Assembly (NCBI RefSeq): GCF_014217215.1 | Contig: NZ_CP056080.1 | Coordinates: 1,922,001-1,986,000 of the forward strand | Direction of reading: 5' to 3' | From: Rothia nasimurium | GTDB lineage: Bacteria > Actinomycetota > Actinomycetes > Actinomycetales > Micrococcaceae | DNA length: 64,000 bases | Part shown: one piece after another, positions 26,196 through 34,242 of the stretch | How the letters are laid out: every line of letters starts with the position of its first letter | Numbering within the stretch: the stretch's first letter is position 1 | The notes under the pieces: model-generated | The model's database searches: none | Seen by the model: the letters and a program-made list of their open reading frames with translations, nothing else | What the model was told of the DNA's origin: nothing | Made by a program: the position numbers and the translations under genes

Positions 26196-27671
26196 CTATT
26201 CGCTTTCCTTAACTGAGTCGGCTGACTCCGCGTCGAGTGCAGCCTGAGCTGCCTCTGCGGCTTCAGTACCGGCTCGCTTTTCAATGACCCAGCGTTCGAT
26301 GTTGCGCTGAGGGGCTTCGTTAATTGCGAGGGCGCCTGCGGGGACGTCCTTGCGGATGACGGTTCCAGCTCCAGAATACGCGCCATCTCCGATATGTACG
26401 GGTGCGACATACATGTTGTCGGACCCCATTCGGACATTGTTTCCTACGGTAGAGCGATGCTTATTCACGCCGTCGTAGTTCACAAAGACTGATGCTGCGC
26501 CGATATTTGAGTTTTCGCCGATCGTCACGTCCCCCGCGTAAGAGAGGTGGGGCAGTTTTGAACCGGCGCCGATTTCGGCATTCTTGGTTTCAACGAAGGT
26601 GCCAATCTTGCCCTTGAGGCCAAGCTTGGTACCGGGTCGCAGGTAAGCGAAGGGGCCAACGGTAGCGCCATCAGAGATTTCTGAGTCAGAGCCTTCGGTA
26701 CGGGAGATAGTGACGTTCTCCCCCACCTTAACGTTGGTCAAAGTGGTGTCAGGGCCAATCACTGAACCGGTAGCGATGTGGGTGGTTCCGCGCAGGTGGG
26801 TGCCGGGCAGGATAGTAACGTCATTGTCGATGGTGACAGTGACATCAATCCAGGTGGATTCGGGATCAACGATAGTAACACCTGCGACCATATGCGCATG
26901 AGTTAGACGGTCGTTGAGCTTACGCCCCAGCTGAGCTAGCTGGACACGGTCGTTAGCACCCTCAACTTCCCAGCGGTCCTCGATATCGAGAGCGCTGGTG
27001 CGGTAGCCGTCCTCGCGCGCAATGGAAAGGACGTCGGTGATGTACTTTTCGCCCTGGGCATTGTCGGTGGTCACGCGGGTCAGCGAGTCACGCAAAACCT
27101 TTGCATCAAAGGCGTAAATACCGGAGTTGATCTCGGTGATAGCAAGCTGCTCGGGGGTGGCATCCTTGGCTTCCACGATAGCGGTTACTTCGCCAGCTTC
27201 GTTGCGGACGATACGGCCGTAGGAACCGGGTTCATCGATGTGGGTTGTCAGAACGGTGACGGCGTTCTTGCCTTCTTCGTGGAAGGCAATGAGCTTGCGC
27301 AGGGTCTCGGTCTTCAGCAGGGGAACGTCACCATAGGTCACCACAACGGTGCCTTCGACCTCTCCCGATTCAGCGTCAAGACCTAACAGACCGACTTCAA
27401 CGGCGCGCCCGGTACCGGGAATTTCGTCCTGATCAACAATGGTGACGTCAGCGTCAAAAGCAGTGACATGAGCCGCTACCTTATCGCGCTGGTGGCGCAC
27501 AACAACGGCCAGATCCTTGGGGTTAAGTTCACGAGCCACAGCTACCGCGTGTTCCACCATAGAGCGCCCGCCGATGGGGTGCATGACCTTGGGGGTGGAA
27601 GACTTCATGCGGGTTCCAGCTCCGGCAGCTAGAACGATAACAGCGGACGGAACTGAAGCAGTAGCAGTCAC
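26196..27671 (-). CDS. glmU: bifunctional UDP-GlcNAc pyrophosphorylase / glucosamine-1-phosphate acetyltransferase
   Basis: 491 residues. The N-terminal uridylyltransferase domain starts VIVLAAGAGTRMKSSTPKVM (12-31). The C-terminal left-handed beta-helix acetyltransferase domain has hexapeptide repeats (GPFAYLRPGTKLG, IGENSNIGAASVFVNYDG with the catalytic His-x-x-Tyr-Asp-Gly region). A Glu/Ala-rich tail of about 35 residues follows, as in other actinobacteria. The start is GTG with AAGGAG upstream. It makes UDP-GlcNAc for peptidoglycan and for amino-sugar precursors, possibly including the nonulosonic acid route. tRNA-Gln lies just upstream on the same strand. Confidence 0.97.
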   Translation of the reverse strand: MTATASVPSAVIVLAAGAGTRMKSSTPKVMHPIGGRSMVEHAVAVARELNPKDLAVVVRHQRDKVAAHVTAFDADVTIVDQDEIPGTGRAVEVGLLGLDAESGEVEGTVVVTYGDVPLLKTETLRKLIAFHEEGKNAVTVLTTHIDEPGSYGRIVRNEAGEVTAIVEAKDATPEQLAITEINSGIYAFDAKVLRDSLTRVTTDNAQGEKYITDVLSIAREDGYRTSALDIEDRWEVEGANDRVQLAQLGRKLNDRLTHAHMVAGVTIVDPESTWIDVTVTIDNDVTILPGTHLRGTTHIATGSVIGPDTTLTNVKVGENVTISRTEGSDSEISDGATVGPFAYLRPGTKLGLKGKIGTFVETKNAEIGAGSKLPHLSYAGDVTIGENSNIGAASVFVNYDGVNKHRSTVGNNVRMGSDNMYVAPVHIGDGAYSGAGTVIRKDVPAGALAINEAPQRNIERWVIEKRAGTEAAEAAQAALDAESADSVKESE

Positions 27672-27731
27672 TAGTTGGTACTCCTTGAGCGAGTGAGACC
27701 CCTACGGTTTGCAGGTTGAGGGGGTGTTGAG

Positions 27732-27803
27732 CTCCGCCACAAGGACTCGAACCTTGAATAACGGCTCCAAAGGCCGCTGTGTTGCCAATTACACCATGGC
27801 GGA
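27732..27803 (-). tRNA. tRNA-Gln (anticodon TTG)
   Basis: Folds as a standard cloverleaf of 72 nt: acceptor TCCGCCA / TGGCGGA, discriminator G, anticodon stem GCGGC / GCCGT with loop CTTTGGA giving anticodon TTG, and a T loop GGTTCGAGTCC. The 3' CCA is not encoded. It lies upstream of glmU on the same strand, an arrangement common in actinobacteria. Confidence 0.95.
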
Positions 27804-27921
27804 TTACAGTCTGCGTTTCTTCTAGAGAAGCAGTACAGACGAATCTAGATATTACCAACTCTCACGCCCAGAACGAAACGTACCCGGGGTAGGTGTCGGC
27901 AAAACATTCGTGGGAAAGCTA

Positions 27922-28515
27922 TCAGGGCCCCAACCAGGGAATAATTTTTGTGAGAGCTAACTCAATTTCTTCAACGGCTTCACGGGCAGCTTCAGCCCCT
28001 TTGCGATAGGGGTCATCTATTTTGTCCCCTCGTGCAGGAACCTCATCTAACTGATACATGAAGGTCACTGGATCCGCTCTACGGCCTGCGGTTTCTCGCA
28101 CTCTGGCCATCTGCTTGAGCAGGTGAATTTTAGCGCGGTGCTGGGGCCACTCTCTCATTAGCCAGTTTAGGTGCTCTTTTTCCATGACTAGCACTAGGGC
28201 TGAGCTTTCGATGAGATCACCTGTGATTTGTTTTGCCTTGTGATGTCTGAATTCGACTCCGCGGGAATCTAGCTCCTCATCAATAAACGGTGCGACGCCA
28301 GAACCTACCACAGCTCCAGTGCCGGCACTGTCAAAAGTCCAGCTAGATTTAGAACCTACCAGTTGCTCCGCGATGTACTGGGCAGAGGCGCTACGAGCAA
28401 TATTTCCTGTGCAGACGAAAAGAATTTTTTTCTCTGCGGGGACTGAGGATTGCGGTAGCTCAACGGGACGTTTTGCTTGCCCTTTAAGCAGCGCTCCAAC
28501 ATTGAATTGCGCCAT
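27922..28515 (-). CDS. low-molecular-weight protein-tyrosine phosphatase (Wzb-like)
   Basis: 197 residues. The phosphate loop is FVCTGNIARSASAQY (C-x5-R-S; Cys at about residue 31) and the general acid loop is DDPYRKG near residue 172. The first 28 residues are an extension before the core. This family removes phosphate from BY-kinase tyrosines, and the BY-kinase at 2506-3927 is the natural partner although it lies 24 kb away. The spacing between P-loop and acid loop is normal, so the enzyme should be active. It is divergent from the GT-B gene at 28660. Confidence 0.88.
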   Translation of the reverse strand: MAQFNVGALLKGQAKRPVELPQSSVPAEKKILFVCTGNIARSASAQYIAEQLVGSKSSWTFDSAGTGAVVGSGVAPFIDEELDSRGVEFRHHKAKQITGDLIESSALVLVMEKEHLNWLMREWPQHRAKIHLLKQMARVRETAGRRADPVTFMYQLDEVPARGDKIDDPYRKGAEAAREAVEEIELALTKIIPWLGP

Positions 28516-28659
28516 TAGTTCGGGTTCTCCGCCTTGTTTGTGTTAAAGGAATCTTTTATCTCTAGAGATTCTACCCACTGTTCCGGTTCCCTTTCTAACC
28601 CTCATATAAACTATGGATAAGTATCACATCGCTTTAGACCACATCAGGACCCTATTTAT

Positions 28660-29694
28660 ATGACACCGATATTCGACTTGTATGTAGCCACACCTGGCGG
28701 GCCAGGGTGGGCGCCCGTTGAGAACATGGCTAAGCTTCTAGGGAGCTACCTTGGTACTAGTCCCATTCAAGTCGACAACCGATCTTCTCTCACAAAACTA
28801 ACTAAGGTTTTGGGCACTTTGCCGCGATTTTCCTCGAAGAAGCGGATTGCGATTGTCATTGCCTGCGATCCCGGCCAGCTAAATGCTATTGCCCAAACTC
28901 GTTTTGTATTCAAACGATATTCAGCAGTCTATGGTTGGGTTATCGACAGCTTTTGGGAAGACCGTATCCCACGTATTGCCAAATCTTCCTCTACTTACAC
29001 CAAGATTTTTGTCACAGATCCAGGCGATGTTCAGGACTGGCGAGAAAAAGGCATCAAGAAAGTGGACCTTCTACCATGGGGAACCGATGTATGGAGCAAC
29101 TTCAATGAACGTATCGCTGCGGCCTCTGCGAAAACTACCGATTTAGTACGCGTTGGAAGACAGCCTATAGCCTGGGATGACGACACCAATACCGCCGCTC
29201 TCGCTCAAAAACACTCGCTAGTTTTTGAGGGCCGCCCTGGCTTTGGTAACTCAGTAGACTCCTCTGTGCGCTTACTCCACGAAGCGTTTAAACGAGCTAA
29301 ATCAGTGCTTGCTTTTTCAGTGCGGGTCAGTCCAGCGCCTTACACGCACCCTACAAAGGACTACGTCACGGCACGCTGGCTTGATGCCTTAGCCTGGGGC
29401 TGCCTTGTAGTAGGTCAAAAGCCCCGGTCAGCTGGAGCTGATTTGCTGCTTTGGGATGGAGCAACGGTAGATATTAGTCACAATAATGTAGAGCAGGGTA
29501 TGGGAGAGGTGGAAGTTGCTCTGAAAAGCTACAGCAAAGATACTGCGGAGCGCAATGTTCGCCTAGCTCTTGAAAAGCTGGATTGGCGACACCGTTTTAA
29601 AGAACTCTTTACGACGATTGGTTACTCATCAGAACAGCTAGATAATGAGCTTGCACTCATGAAGCAATCGTATCTAGCTCCCGATAAGGAATAA
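28660..29694 (+). CDS. GT-B glycosyltransferase-like protein (Glyco_trans_1_2 type)
   Basis: 344 residues. The N-terminal domain (FDLYVATPGGPGWAPVENMA) has a glycine loop, then WVIDSFWEDRIPRIA and IFVTDPGDVQDWREKGIKKV typical of Fringe/CgeB-like GT-B proteins. The C-terminal part KDYVTARWLDALAWGCLVVG and the end LEKLDWRHRFKELF match the family's last-domain pattern. Donor and acceptor unknown. It precedes the ABC-F gene by 13 nt and may be read through into it. The base composition is somewhat lower in GC than the ABC-F gene, which suggests it was inserted beside it. Confidence 0.65.
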   Translation: MTPIFDLYVATPGGPGWAPVENMAKLLGSYLGTSPIQVDNRSSLTKLTKVLGTLPRFSSKKRIAIVIACDPGQLNAIAQTRFVFKRYSAVYGWVIDSFWEDRIPRIAKSSSTYTKIFVTDPGDVQDWREKGIKKVDLLPWGTDVWSNFNERIAAASAKTTDLVRVGRQPIAWDDDTNTAALAQKHSLVFEGRPGFGNSVDSSVRLLHEAFKRAKSVLAFSVRVSPAPYTHPTKDYVTARWLDALAWGCLVVGQKPRSAGADLLLWDGATVDISHNNVEQGMGEVEVALKSYSKDTAERNVRLALEKLDWRHRFKELFTTIGYSSEQLDNELALMKQSYLAPDKE

Positions 29695-29707
29695 ACATAC
29701 TCAGACC

Positions 29708-31531
29708 ATGGCACATCTACTTGGCGGGGAAGACCTGCATATTGAATTTCCCACCCGCACTATCTTTGAGGGCATCACTGTTGGCCTGAATGAGGGTGAC
29801 CGTATCGGTATTGTGGGCCGCAACGGTGACGGTAAGTCGACCCTACTCTCCCTGCTCGGTGGGCGCCTTGAACCAGACTCAGGCAAGGTAACGGTGCGCT
29901 CTGGTACCCGCATCGGTTTTCTAGACCAAGCTGATGTGCTCGATGATTCGCTCACTGTAGGCCAGGCAATTGTGGGTGATACACCCGAGTATGAGTGGGC
30001 TTCAGACGCTAAGATTCGCGATGTTATTTCGGGTCTGGTATCAGATTTAGACTGGAACGCACCCGTCTCCTCTCTCTCAGGTGGCCAGCGCCGCCGTGTT
30101 GCCCTTGCCGCTTTGCTCGCAGGTGACTGGGACGTCCTGATGCTTGATGAGCCCACCAACCATCTCGATGTTGAGGCTATCACCTGGCTGGCTAACCATC
30201 TCAAAAACCGTTGGTCCAAGAACGCGGGTGGCCTACTGACCGTCACCCACGACCGCTGGTTCCTCGACGAAATTTGTACCGATACCTGGGAAGTTCACGA
30301 CGGCGTCGTAGAGCCCTTCGAGGGCGGGTACGCCGCCTACATTCTGCAGCGGGTTGAGCGTGACCGCCAGGCGGCTGCTACCGAGGCAAAACGCCAAAAC
30401 CTCATGCGTAAGGAACTTGCCTGGCTACGCCGCGGCGCCCCCGCACGTACCTCCAAGCCCAAGTTCCGTATTGATGCCGCTAACGCCCTCATTGCCGACG
30501 TACCGCCGGTGCGCAACAAGGTGGAGCTGTCGCAGATGGCGGTGTCCCGTCTGGGCAAGGACGTCGTGGATATTGAGGACGTCGATGTCAGCTACCCCGA
30601 TGCCAGCACGCCCGGTGCAACCAAGGACGTGCTCAAGAAGGTTACCTGGCGTATCGCGCCGGGTGAGCGCACCGGCATCATGGGGGTCAACGGTGCCGGC
30701 AAATCAACCCTGCTAGGCCTTGTGACTGGTTCGGTAGAGCCTACCCGCGGGCGGGTTAAGCACGGTAAGACCGTGAAGGTCGCTACGCTGACCCAGCAGC
30801 TCGATGAGCTACGCGAGATCGAGAATGACCGAGTTTCAGATATCATTGGGCGCAAGCGCACCTCGTATGTAGCTGGCGGTAAGGAGATGACTCCGGGGCA
30901 GCTTCTGGAACGTCTAGGGTTTACGTCAGCCCAGCTATCTACCCCGGTTAAAGACCTGTCAGGTGGTCAGAAGCGTCGCCTTCAGCTCCTGCTGATTCTG
31001 TTGGATGAGCCCAACGTCCTTATTCTTGACGAACCCTCTAACGACCTCGATACCGATATGCTGGCGGCGATGGAGGACCTTCTCGATACCTGGCCCGGCA
31101 CGCTCCTGGTGGTTTCCCATGACCGCTATCTGATGGAACGTGTGACCGACCAGCAGTATGCTCTCATTGACGGCACTTTTAGGCATCTGCCGGGCGGGGT
31201 TGATGAGTATCTGCAGCTTTCGATGTCTGCAGCTGCCACTCCGTCGACGAAGGCCGTTGATTCTTCGCCGCTGGGTAAGCAGGACGCCGGTAGTAGCTCA
31301 GCGGCTAAGGTCAGTGGTGCGGAGGTTCGGGCAGCTCAGAAGGAAATCAATCAGATTGACCGCAAGTTGGCAAAGTTAGCAGACCAAAAAGCCAAGCTGG
31401 AAGAGAAGATGGCCAGCTATGATCCTTCAGATTATGAAGGTTTGGCTGCGCTCTCTGCTGATCAGCAATGTATCCAGAGCGAAATAGATGAGCTGGAGAT
31501 GCGCTGGATGCAACTCAGTGAGTTAGTATAG
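29708..31531 (+). CDS. ABC-F family ATPase (Uup-like, two ATPase domains)
   Basis: 607 residues, no membrane segment. Domain 1 has Walker A GRNGDGKST, signature LSGGQRRRVAL and Walker B LMLDEPTNHLD. Domain 2 has Walker A GVNGAGKST (about residue 326), signature LSGGQKRRLQL and LILDEPSNDLD. The C-terminal 65 residues form a coiled coil (EINQIDRKLAKLADQKAKLE), as in Uup. ABC-F proteins act on the ribosome or, for Uup, in DNA stability and ribosome assembly; they are not transporters. The gene lies near ispE in many actinobacteria. Here an accessory segment separates the two (31532-35172). Confidence 0.9.
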   Translation: MAHLLGGEDLHIEFPTRTIFEGITVGLNEGDRIGIVGRNGDGKSTLLSLLGGRLEPDSGKVTVRSGTRIGFLDQADVLDDSLTVGQAIVGDTPEYEWASDAKIRDVISGLVSDLDWNAPVSSLSGGQRRRVALAALLAGDWDVLMLDEPTNHLDVEAITWLANHLKNRWSKNAGGLLTVTHDRWFLDEICTDTWEVHDGVVEPFEGGYAAYILQRVERDRQAAATEAKRQNLMRKELAWLRRGAPARTSKPKFRIDAANALIADVPPVRNKVELSQMAVSRLGKDVVDIEDVDVSYPDASTPGATKDVLKKVTWRIAPGERTGIMGVNGAGKSTLLGLVTGSVEPTRGRVKHGKTVKVATLTQQLDELREIENDRVSDIIGRKRTSYVAGGKEMTPGQLLERLGFTSAQLSTPVKDLSGGQKRRLQLLLILLDEPNVLILDEPSNDLDTDMLAAMEDLLDTWPGTLLVVSHDRYLMERVTDQQYALIDGTFRHLPGGVDEYLQLSMSAAATPSTKAVDSSPLGKQDAGSSSAAKVSGAEVRAAQKEINQIDRKLAKLADQKAKLEEKMASYDPSDYEGLAALSADQQCIQSEIDELEMRWMQLSELV

Positions 31532-31538
31532 CAACCTT

Positions 31539-31546
31539 AGGAGGGG
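31539..31546 (+). promoter_or_regulatory. strong ribosome binding site of the interrupted acyltransferase
   Basis: AGGAGGGG ends 9 nt before ATG 31556. It shows that the short reading frame interrupted by the insertion sequence was a real gene start. Confidence 0.7.
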
Positions 31547-31579
31547 TAAATATTTATGATTCTTGAAAAGTCAATTAAT

Positions 31580-31582
31580 ATT
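31580..31582. repeat. target-site duplication, left copy (ATT)
   Basis: ATT immediately precedes the left IS end; the same ATT follows the right end at 32488-32490. Confidence 0.75.
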
Positions 31583-31601
31583 GAGGGTTATTCATAAGGG
31601 G
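31583..31601. repeat. left terminal inverted repeat of the IS
   Basis: GAGGGTTATTCATAAGGGG; pairs with 32469-32487 with one mismatch at the fifth base. Confidence 0.92.
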
Positions 31602-31704
31602 GTCCACACACCCACCCCCACCAACTAGACAACGGCCCCACCAGGTGACAAAAATAAGAGGGTTAAATCACTACAAATAACCTCAAGCCACACCGGAAGA
31701 ACCG

Positions 31705-32478
31705 TTGCTACACCAGCGTACAACCGGCCTCACCGCCACGCAATTCGCCACACTCCTCACAGCCCTCAACACCCACCTCACCTGGACCAAACCAGCCGAA
31801 AAACCCCGCAGACTTACCCTGGCTAAGGCCCTCAAAGTAACACTACTGAGCTACCGACACAACATCACTCAAGAAGCCCTCGCCCACCTCTTCGACGTCT
31901 CACAGCCCACCATCTCGCGGACTATCAGCACCATCGAAAAAGCCCTCACCCAGGTTCTCAAACCACTGAACAGACCCTTGCAAGAGGGGCTAAAAGCATC
32001 AGGTTCCCTCGTGATTGACGGAACCCTTATTCCCACCTGGAACTGGCGTTCACAAGGGAAAAGAAACTTCTCTGGTAAGCATAAACGAGCAGGATTTAAT
32101 CACCAGGTCATCTGCACCCTCGATGGCAGGCTCCTGGCTATCACTGACCCGTTGCCTGGTGCTAGACATGATGCTCATGCTTTCAGAGCCCATAGTCTAG
32201 ATCAACTACTTGATTCTTCGACTTTGGCTGATAAGGGCTACGTGGGTCTGGGGTTAGTTACCCCGGCAAAGCGTAAGCCTGGGCAGAAGCTCACCAAGGA
32301 GCAGAAGCGAAATAATCGGGTGCTGAATCGGCTACGGTCGGTGGTGGAGAGGGTCATCGCACGTATCAAGACCTGGCGGATTCTTCATACGGGGTTCAGG
32401 CGGCCGTTGGGGTTGTATGGGCGGGTGTTTTCGGTGGTGCGGGGTCTGGTGTTTTTGGCTGCTGGTTACCCCTTATGA
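31705..32478 (+). CDS. IS5-family transposase
   Basis: 257 residues. The N-terminal third has a helix-turn-helix (NITQEALAHLFDVSQPTISR). The DDE catalytic residues are visible as VIDGTLIPTW (first Asp), TLADKGYVG (second Asp) and NRLRSVVERVIARIKTW (Glu). The only available start is TTG 31705, because an in-frame TAA lies at 31678 and no ATG or GTG follows. The frame is complete with no frameshift, so the enzyme may be active. Codon use is high-GC and unlike the AT-rich gene it interrupts. Confidence 0.9.
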   Translation: MLHQRTTGLTATQFATLLTALNTHLTWTKPAEKPRRLTLAKALKVTLLSYRHNITQEALAHLFDVSQPTISRTISTIEKALTQVLKPLNRPLQEGLKASGSLVIDGTLIPTWNWRSQGKRNFSGKHKRAGFNHQVICTLDGRLLAITDPLPGARHDAHAFRAHSLDQLLDSSTLADKGYVGLGLVTPAKRKPGQKLTKEQKRNNRVLNRLRSVVERVIARIKTWRILHTGFRRPLGLYGRVFSVVRGLVFLAAGYPL

Positions 32479-32487
32479 ATAAGCCTC
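32469..32487. repeat. right terminal inverted repeat of the IS
   Basis: CCCCTTATGAATAAGCCTC; contains the transposase TGA stop (32476-32478). Confidence 0.92.
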
Positions 32488-32490
32488 ATT
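32488..32490. repeat. target-site duplication, right copy (ATT)
   Basis: Matches the left copy at 31580-31582. Confidence 0.75.
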
Positions 32491-32954
32491 CTTAAAGAAT
32501 ATATCACCTATTCAAAATTTACACCCAATAACCAGCGATGGAAATCTCTCAACAAATGCGGTTATAAAAATATACAAAAATCTCTCATCGGACACTCCCT
32601 GGTTCTAGATGGTAAGGAAATTACCATTCAAGAAGGTGCATTCATCAATAACAATGTATATATTGAGTGTCATGCTCCAGTGAATATCGGCAGCCGGACG
32701 GCATTAGGACCAGGCACAAAGATATTAACGGCTAATCACGATTTATCAGACCCCTTACAACGGGCAGGGGCTGTCATCCACCAAGGAGTAACGATTGGTA
32801 AAGGGTGTTGGATAGGCGCCAACGTGACTATTTTGCCCGGTGTAACTATTGCAGATGGATCAGTTATCGGAGCCGGGGCTGTAATTACAAAAGACACCCC
32901 CCCCCACAGCTTATCCGCAGGCGTTCCTGCCGTTAAAATTAAGGATTTACCCCG

Positions 32955-33869
32955 ATGACAATTAATATACCTGAGGTCTCCGTTATTATCCCCTGCAGAA
33001 ACGGTGGAAACTACTTAATCAAACAGCTTCACCATCTATCTCACCAGGTAAAAAATCCTAGCTTTGAAGTTATCATTAGTGATAATGGAAGTACAGATGG
33101 GGCACCTCAAAGAGCACTCGATTCTTTTATGGGAATTTTAAATTTAACAGTAGTAGATTCCTCCCAGATTGCAGGAATTTCTTATGCTCGAAATATTGGT
33201 GCCGAGTATGCAAGAGGAAAATATCTACTATTTTGCGATGCTGATGATTACGTAGAGCCCGAGTGGATTAGTGAAATTTACGCAGGATTCGTAGAAAACT
33301 CAGCCGATATTGTTGGCGGTCAGCTCATCCACTCAAAGATAAATTCTCCAGATTTACTTAAGAGTTATGGTATTACTGAGATAATAGATGACGAGCCAAA
33401 ACGATTTACACAGGCGGATCAGCTCAAACCAATTTTTGGCTACTATCCGTCAGTTGCTGGGTGTAATTTTGGTGTTACGCGACAAGTGTATAGAGGTTTA
33501 GGCGGAATGGATTTATCATTTGTCGGCGGGTCGGAAGAAACCGATTTTACATGGCGCGTCCTTGAAAATGGGGGAAAGATAGTATTTGCCAATAAAGCTA
33601 GAGTTAATTATAGACTGCGTTCAACACTGAAAGGTATTTTTAAGCAAAACTTCAATTATCAGAAAACAAAGGTTTTACTGTGGACACGGTACAGAACCAA
33701 AGGAATGAGTGGACCCAGTATAAAATACTCGGTTGTGGCTATTCTCAAGCATCTGCCAGGATTTTATAGGAAGGAAAGCCGGTTAGAGGCAGCCAGAATC
33801 ATAGGCGGAAATCTCGGTGCCCTCGCTGGGATTTACAGGTATTTTTTCAAAGAAAAATTTATACGTTAA
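32955..33869 (+). CDS. glycosyltransferase family 2 (paralogue of 20748-21662)
   Basis: 304 residues. EVSVIIPCRNGGNYLIKQLH, IISDNGSTDG and LLFCDADDYVEPEW form the GT-A core with the DADD metal site; GGMDLSFVGGSEETDFTWRV holds the acid region. It shares KGMSGPSIKYSV and the C-terminal layout with the operon gene at 20748. The ATG overlaps the stop of the broken acyltransferase (ATGA), so translation was probably coupled to it. Since the IS interrupts that gene, expression here may now be reduced (inference). AT-rich. Confidence 0.85.
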   Translation: MTINIPEVSVIIPCRNGGNYLIKQLHHLSHQVKNPSFEVIISDNGSTDGAPQRALDSFMGILNLTVVDSSQIAGISYARNIGAEYARGKYLLFCDADDYVEPEWISEIYAGFVENSADIVGGQLIHSKINSPDLLKSYGITEIIDDEPKRFTQADQLKPIFGYYPSVAGCNFGVTRQVYRGLGGMDLSFVGGSEETDFTWRVLENGGKIVFANKARVNYRLRSTLKGIFKQNFNYQKTKVLLWTRYRTKGMSGPSIKYSVVAILKHLPGFYRKESRLEAARIIGGNLGALAGIYRYFFKEKFIR

Positions 33870-34242
33870 CCACAAATAATCTTATATGCACTCTTCAAAA
33901 ATTTGCATAGTTAGAATATCGTTTTTTAAATATAATTTTGGAAACTCCCTGCATCTTCCGAAGACAGCTTACACTACGTCACATAATCTCACTGGGATAC
34001 ATAAAAAGAGCATGAGAGGTACTCAAGCACGTCATCGGTTAAATGTTCCAGAGTCTGAGTTAGCATGAATTGGGTAATTTATAGGTGGGCTTGAAGGGGA
34101 TTGAGATAGCTTGCAGACTGCATAGTAGCGCTGCAAGCTATCTGTCAAAACCTACTGCAGGTTTGTTGGGAATAATCTAGGGTTTATCTTGATAGCCCAG
34201 TTATTTACCCGATGATATTTGAAATATACTATTTAACTCTTA
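33870..34242. other. 373-bp intergenic segment, AT-rich
   Basis: Lies between convergent genes. It holds one hairpin (34104-34143). A 60-codon open frame at 33886-34068 has no convincing RBS and no recognisable family. Nothing else was seen. Confidence 0.5.
34104..34143. terminator. hairpin, possible bidirectional terminator
   Basis: Perfect 13-bp arms AGATAGCTTGCAG (34104-34116) and CTGCAAGCTATCT (34131-34143) with a 14-base loop, between the convergent GT2 gene and the GT32-like gene. There is no T-tract, so termination is uncertain. Confidence 0.5.

Larger units (their letters stand above)
31583..32487 (+). mobile_element. IS5-type insertion sequence, 905 bp
   Basis: Bounded by 19-bp imperfect inverted repeats (GAGGGTTATTCATAAGGGG at the left, 31583-31601; the complement of GAGGCTTATTCATAAGGGG at the right, 32469-32487; one mismatch) and flanked by ATT direct repeats. 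It holds one transposase frame on the plus strand and about 100 bp of leader. The transposase stop lies inside the right repeat. Length, terminal repeats and a 3-bp duplication fit the IS5 family with a DDE_Tnp_4 transposase; the subgroup is not assigned. The ends are intact, so it may still be able to move. Confidence 0.92.
31556..32958 (+). pseudogene. hexapeptide acyltransferase split by an insertion sequence
   Basis: The first nine codons (MILEKSINI, 31556-31582) run straight into the left end of the IS and stop after 13 codons. The gene resumes after the IS: from 32491 the frame is open to 32958, giving hexapeptide repeats (ITIQEGAFINNNVYI, VTIGKGCWIGANVTILPGVT, VIGAGAVITKD) and the ending LSAGVPAVKIKDLPR. 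Removing the IS and one ATT copy restores one 164-residue frame without stops. The intact protein would be a WcaF/Maa-type acetyltransferase with NHD holding the catalytic His. The product is probably lost, although a GTG at 32680 could start a fragment. A run of nine C lies at 32897-32905. The stop overlaps the next GT2 gene by 4 nt. Confidence 0.9.

Noticed and set aside
29701-30246. 181-codon frame opposite the ABC-F gene
   Set aside because: Antisense shadow with no motif.
31583-31601. IS terminal repeats considered as part of a CRISPR-like repeat
   Set aside because: Only two copies in inverted orientation; no spacers.
31583-32487. Possibility that the IS is a prophage or integron fragment
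   Set aside because: Short single transposase with inverted ends and a 3-bp duplication; no integrase or attachment site.
33886-34068. 60-codon open frame in the intergenic region after the second GT2 gene
   Set aside because: AT-rich, no ribosome binding site, no recognisable motif; probably chance, at most a remnant.
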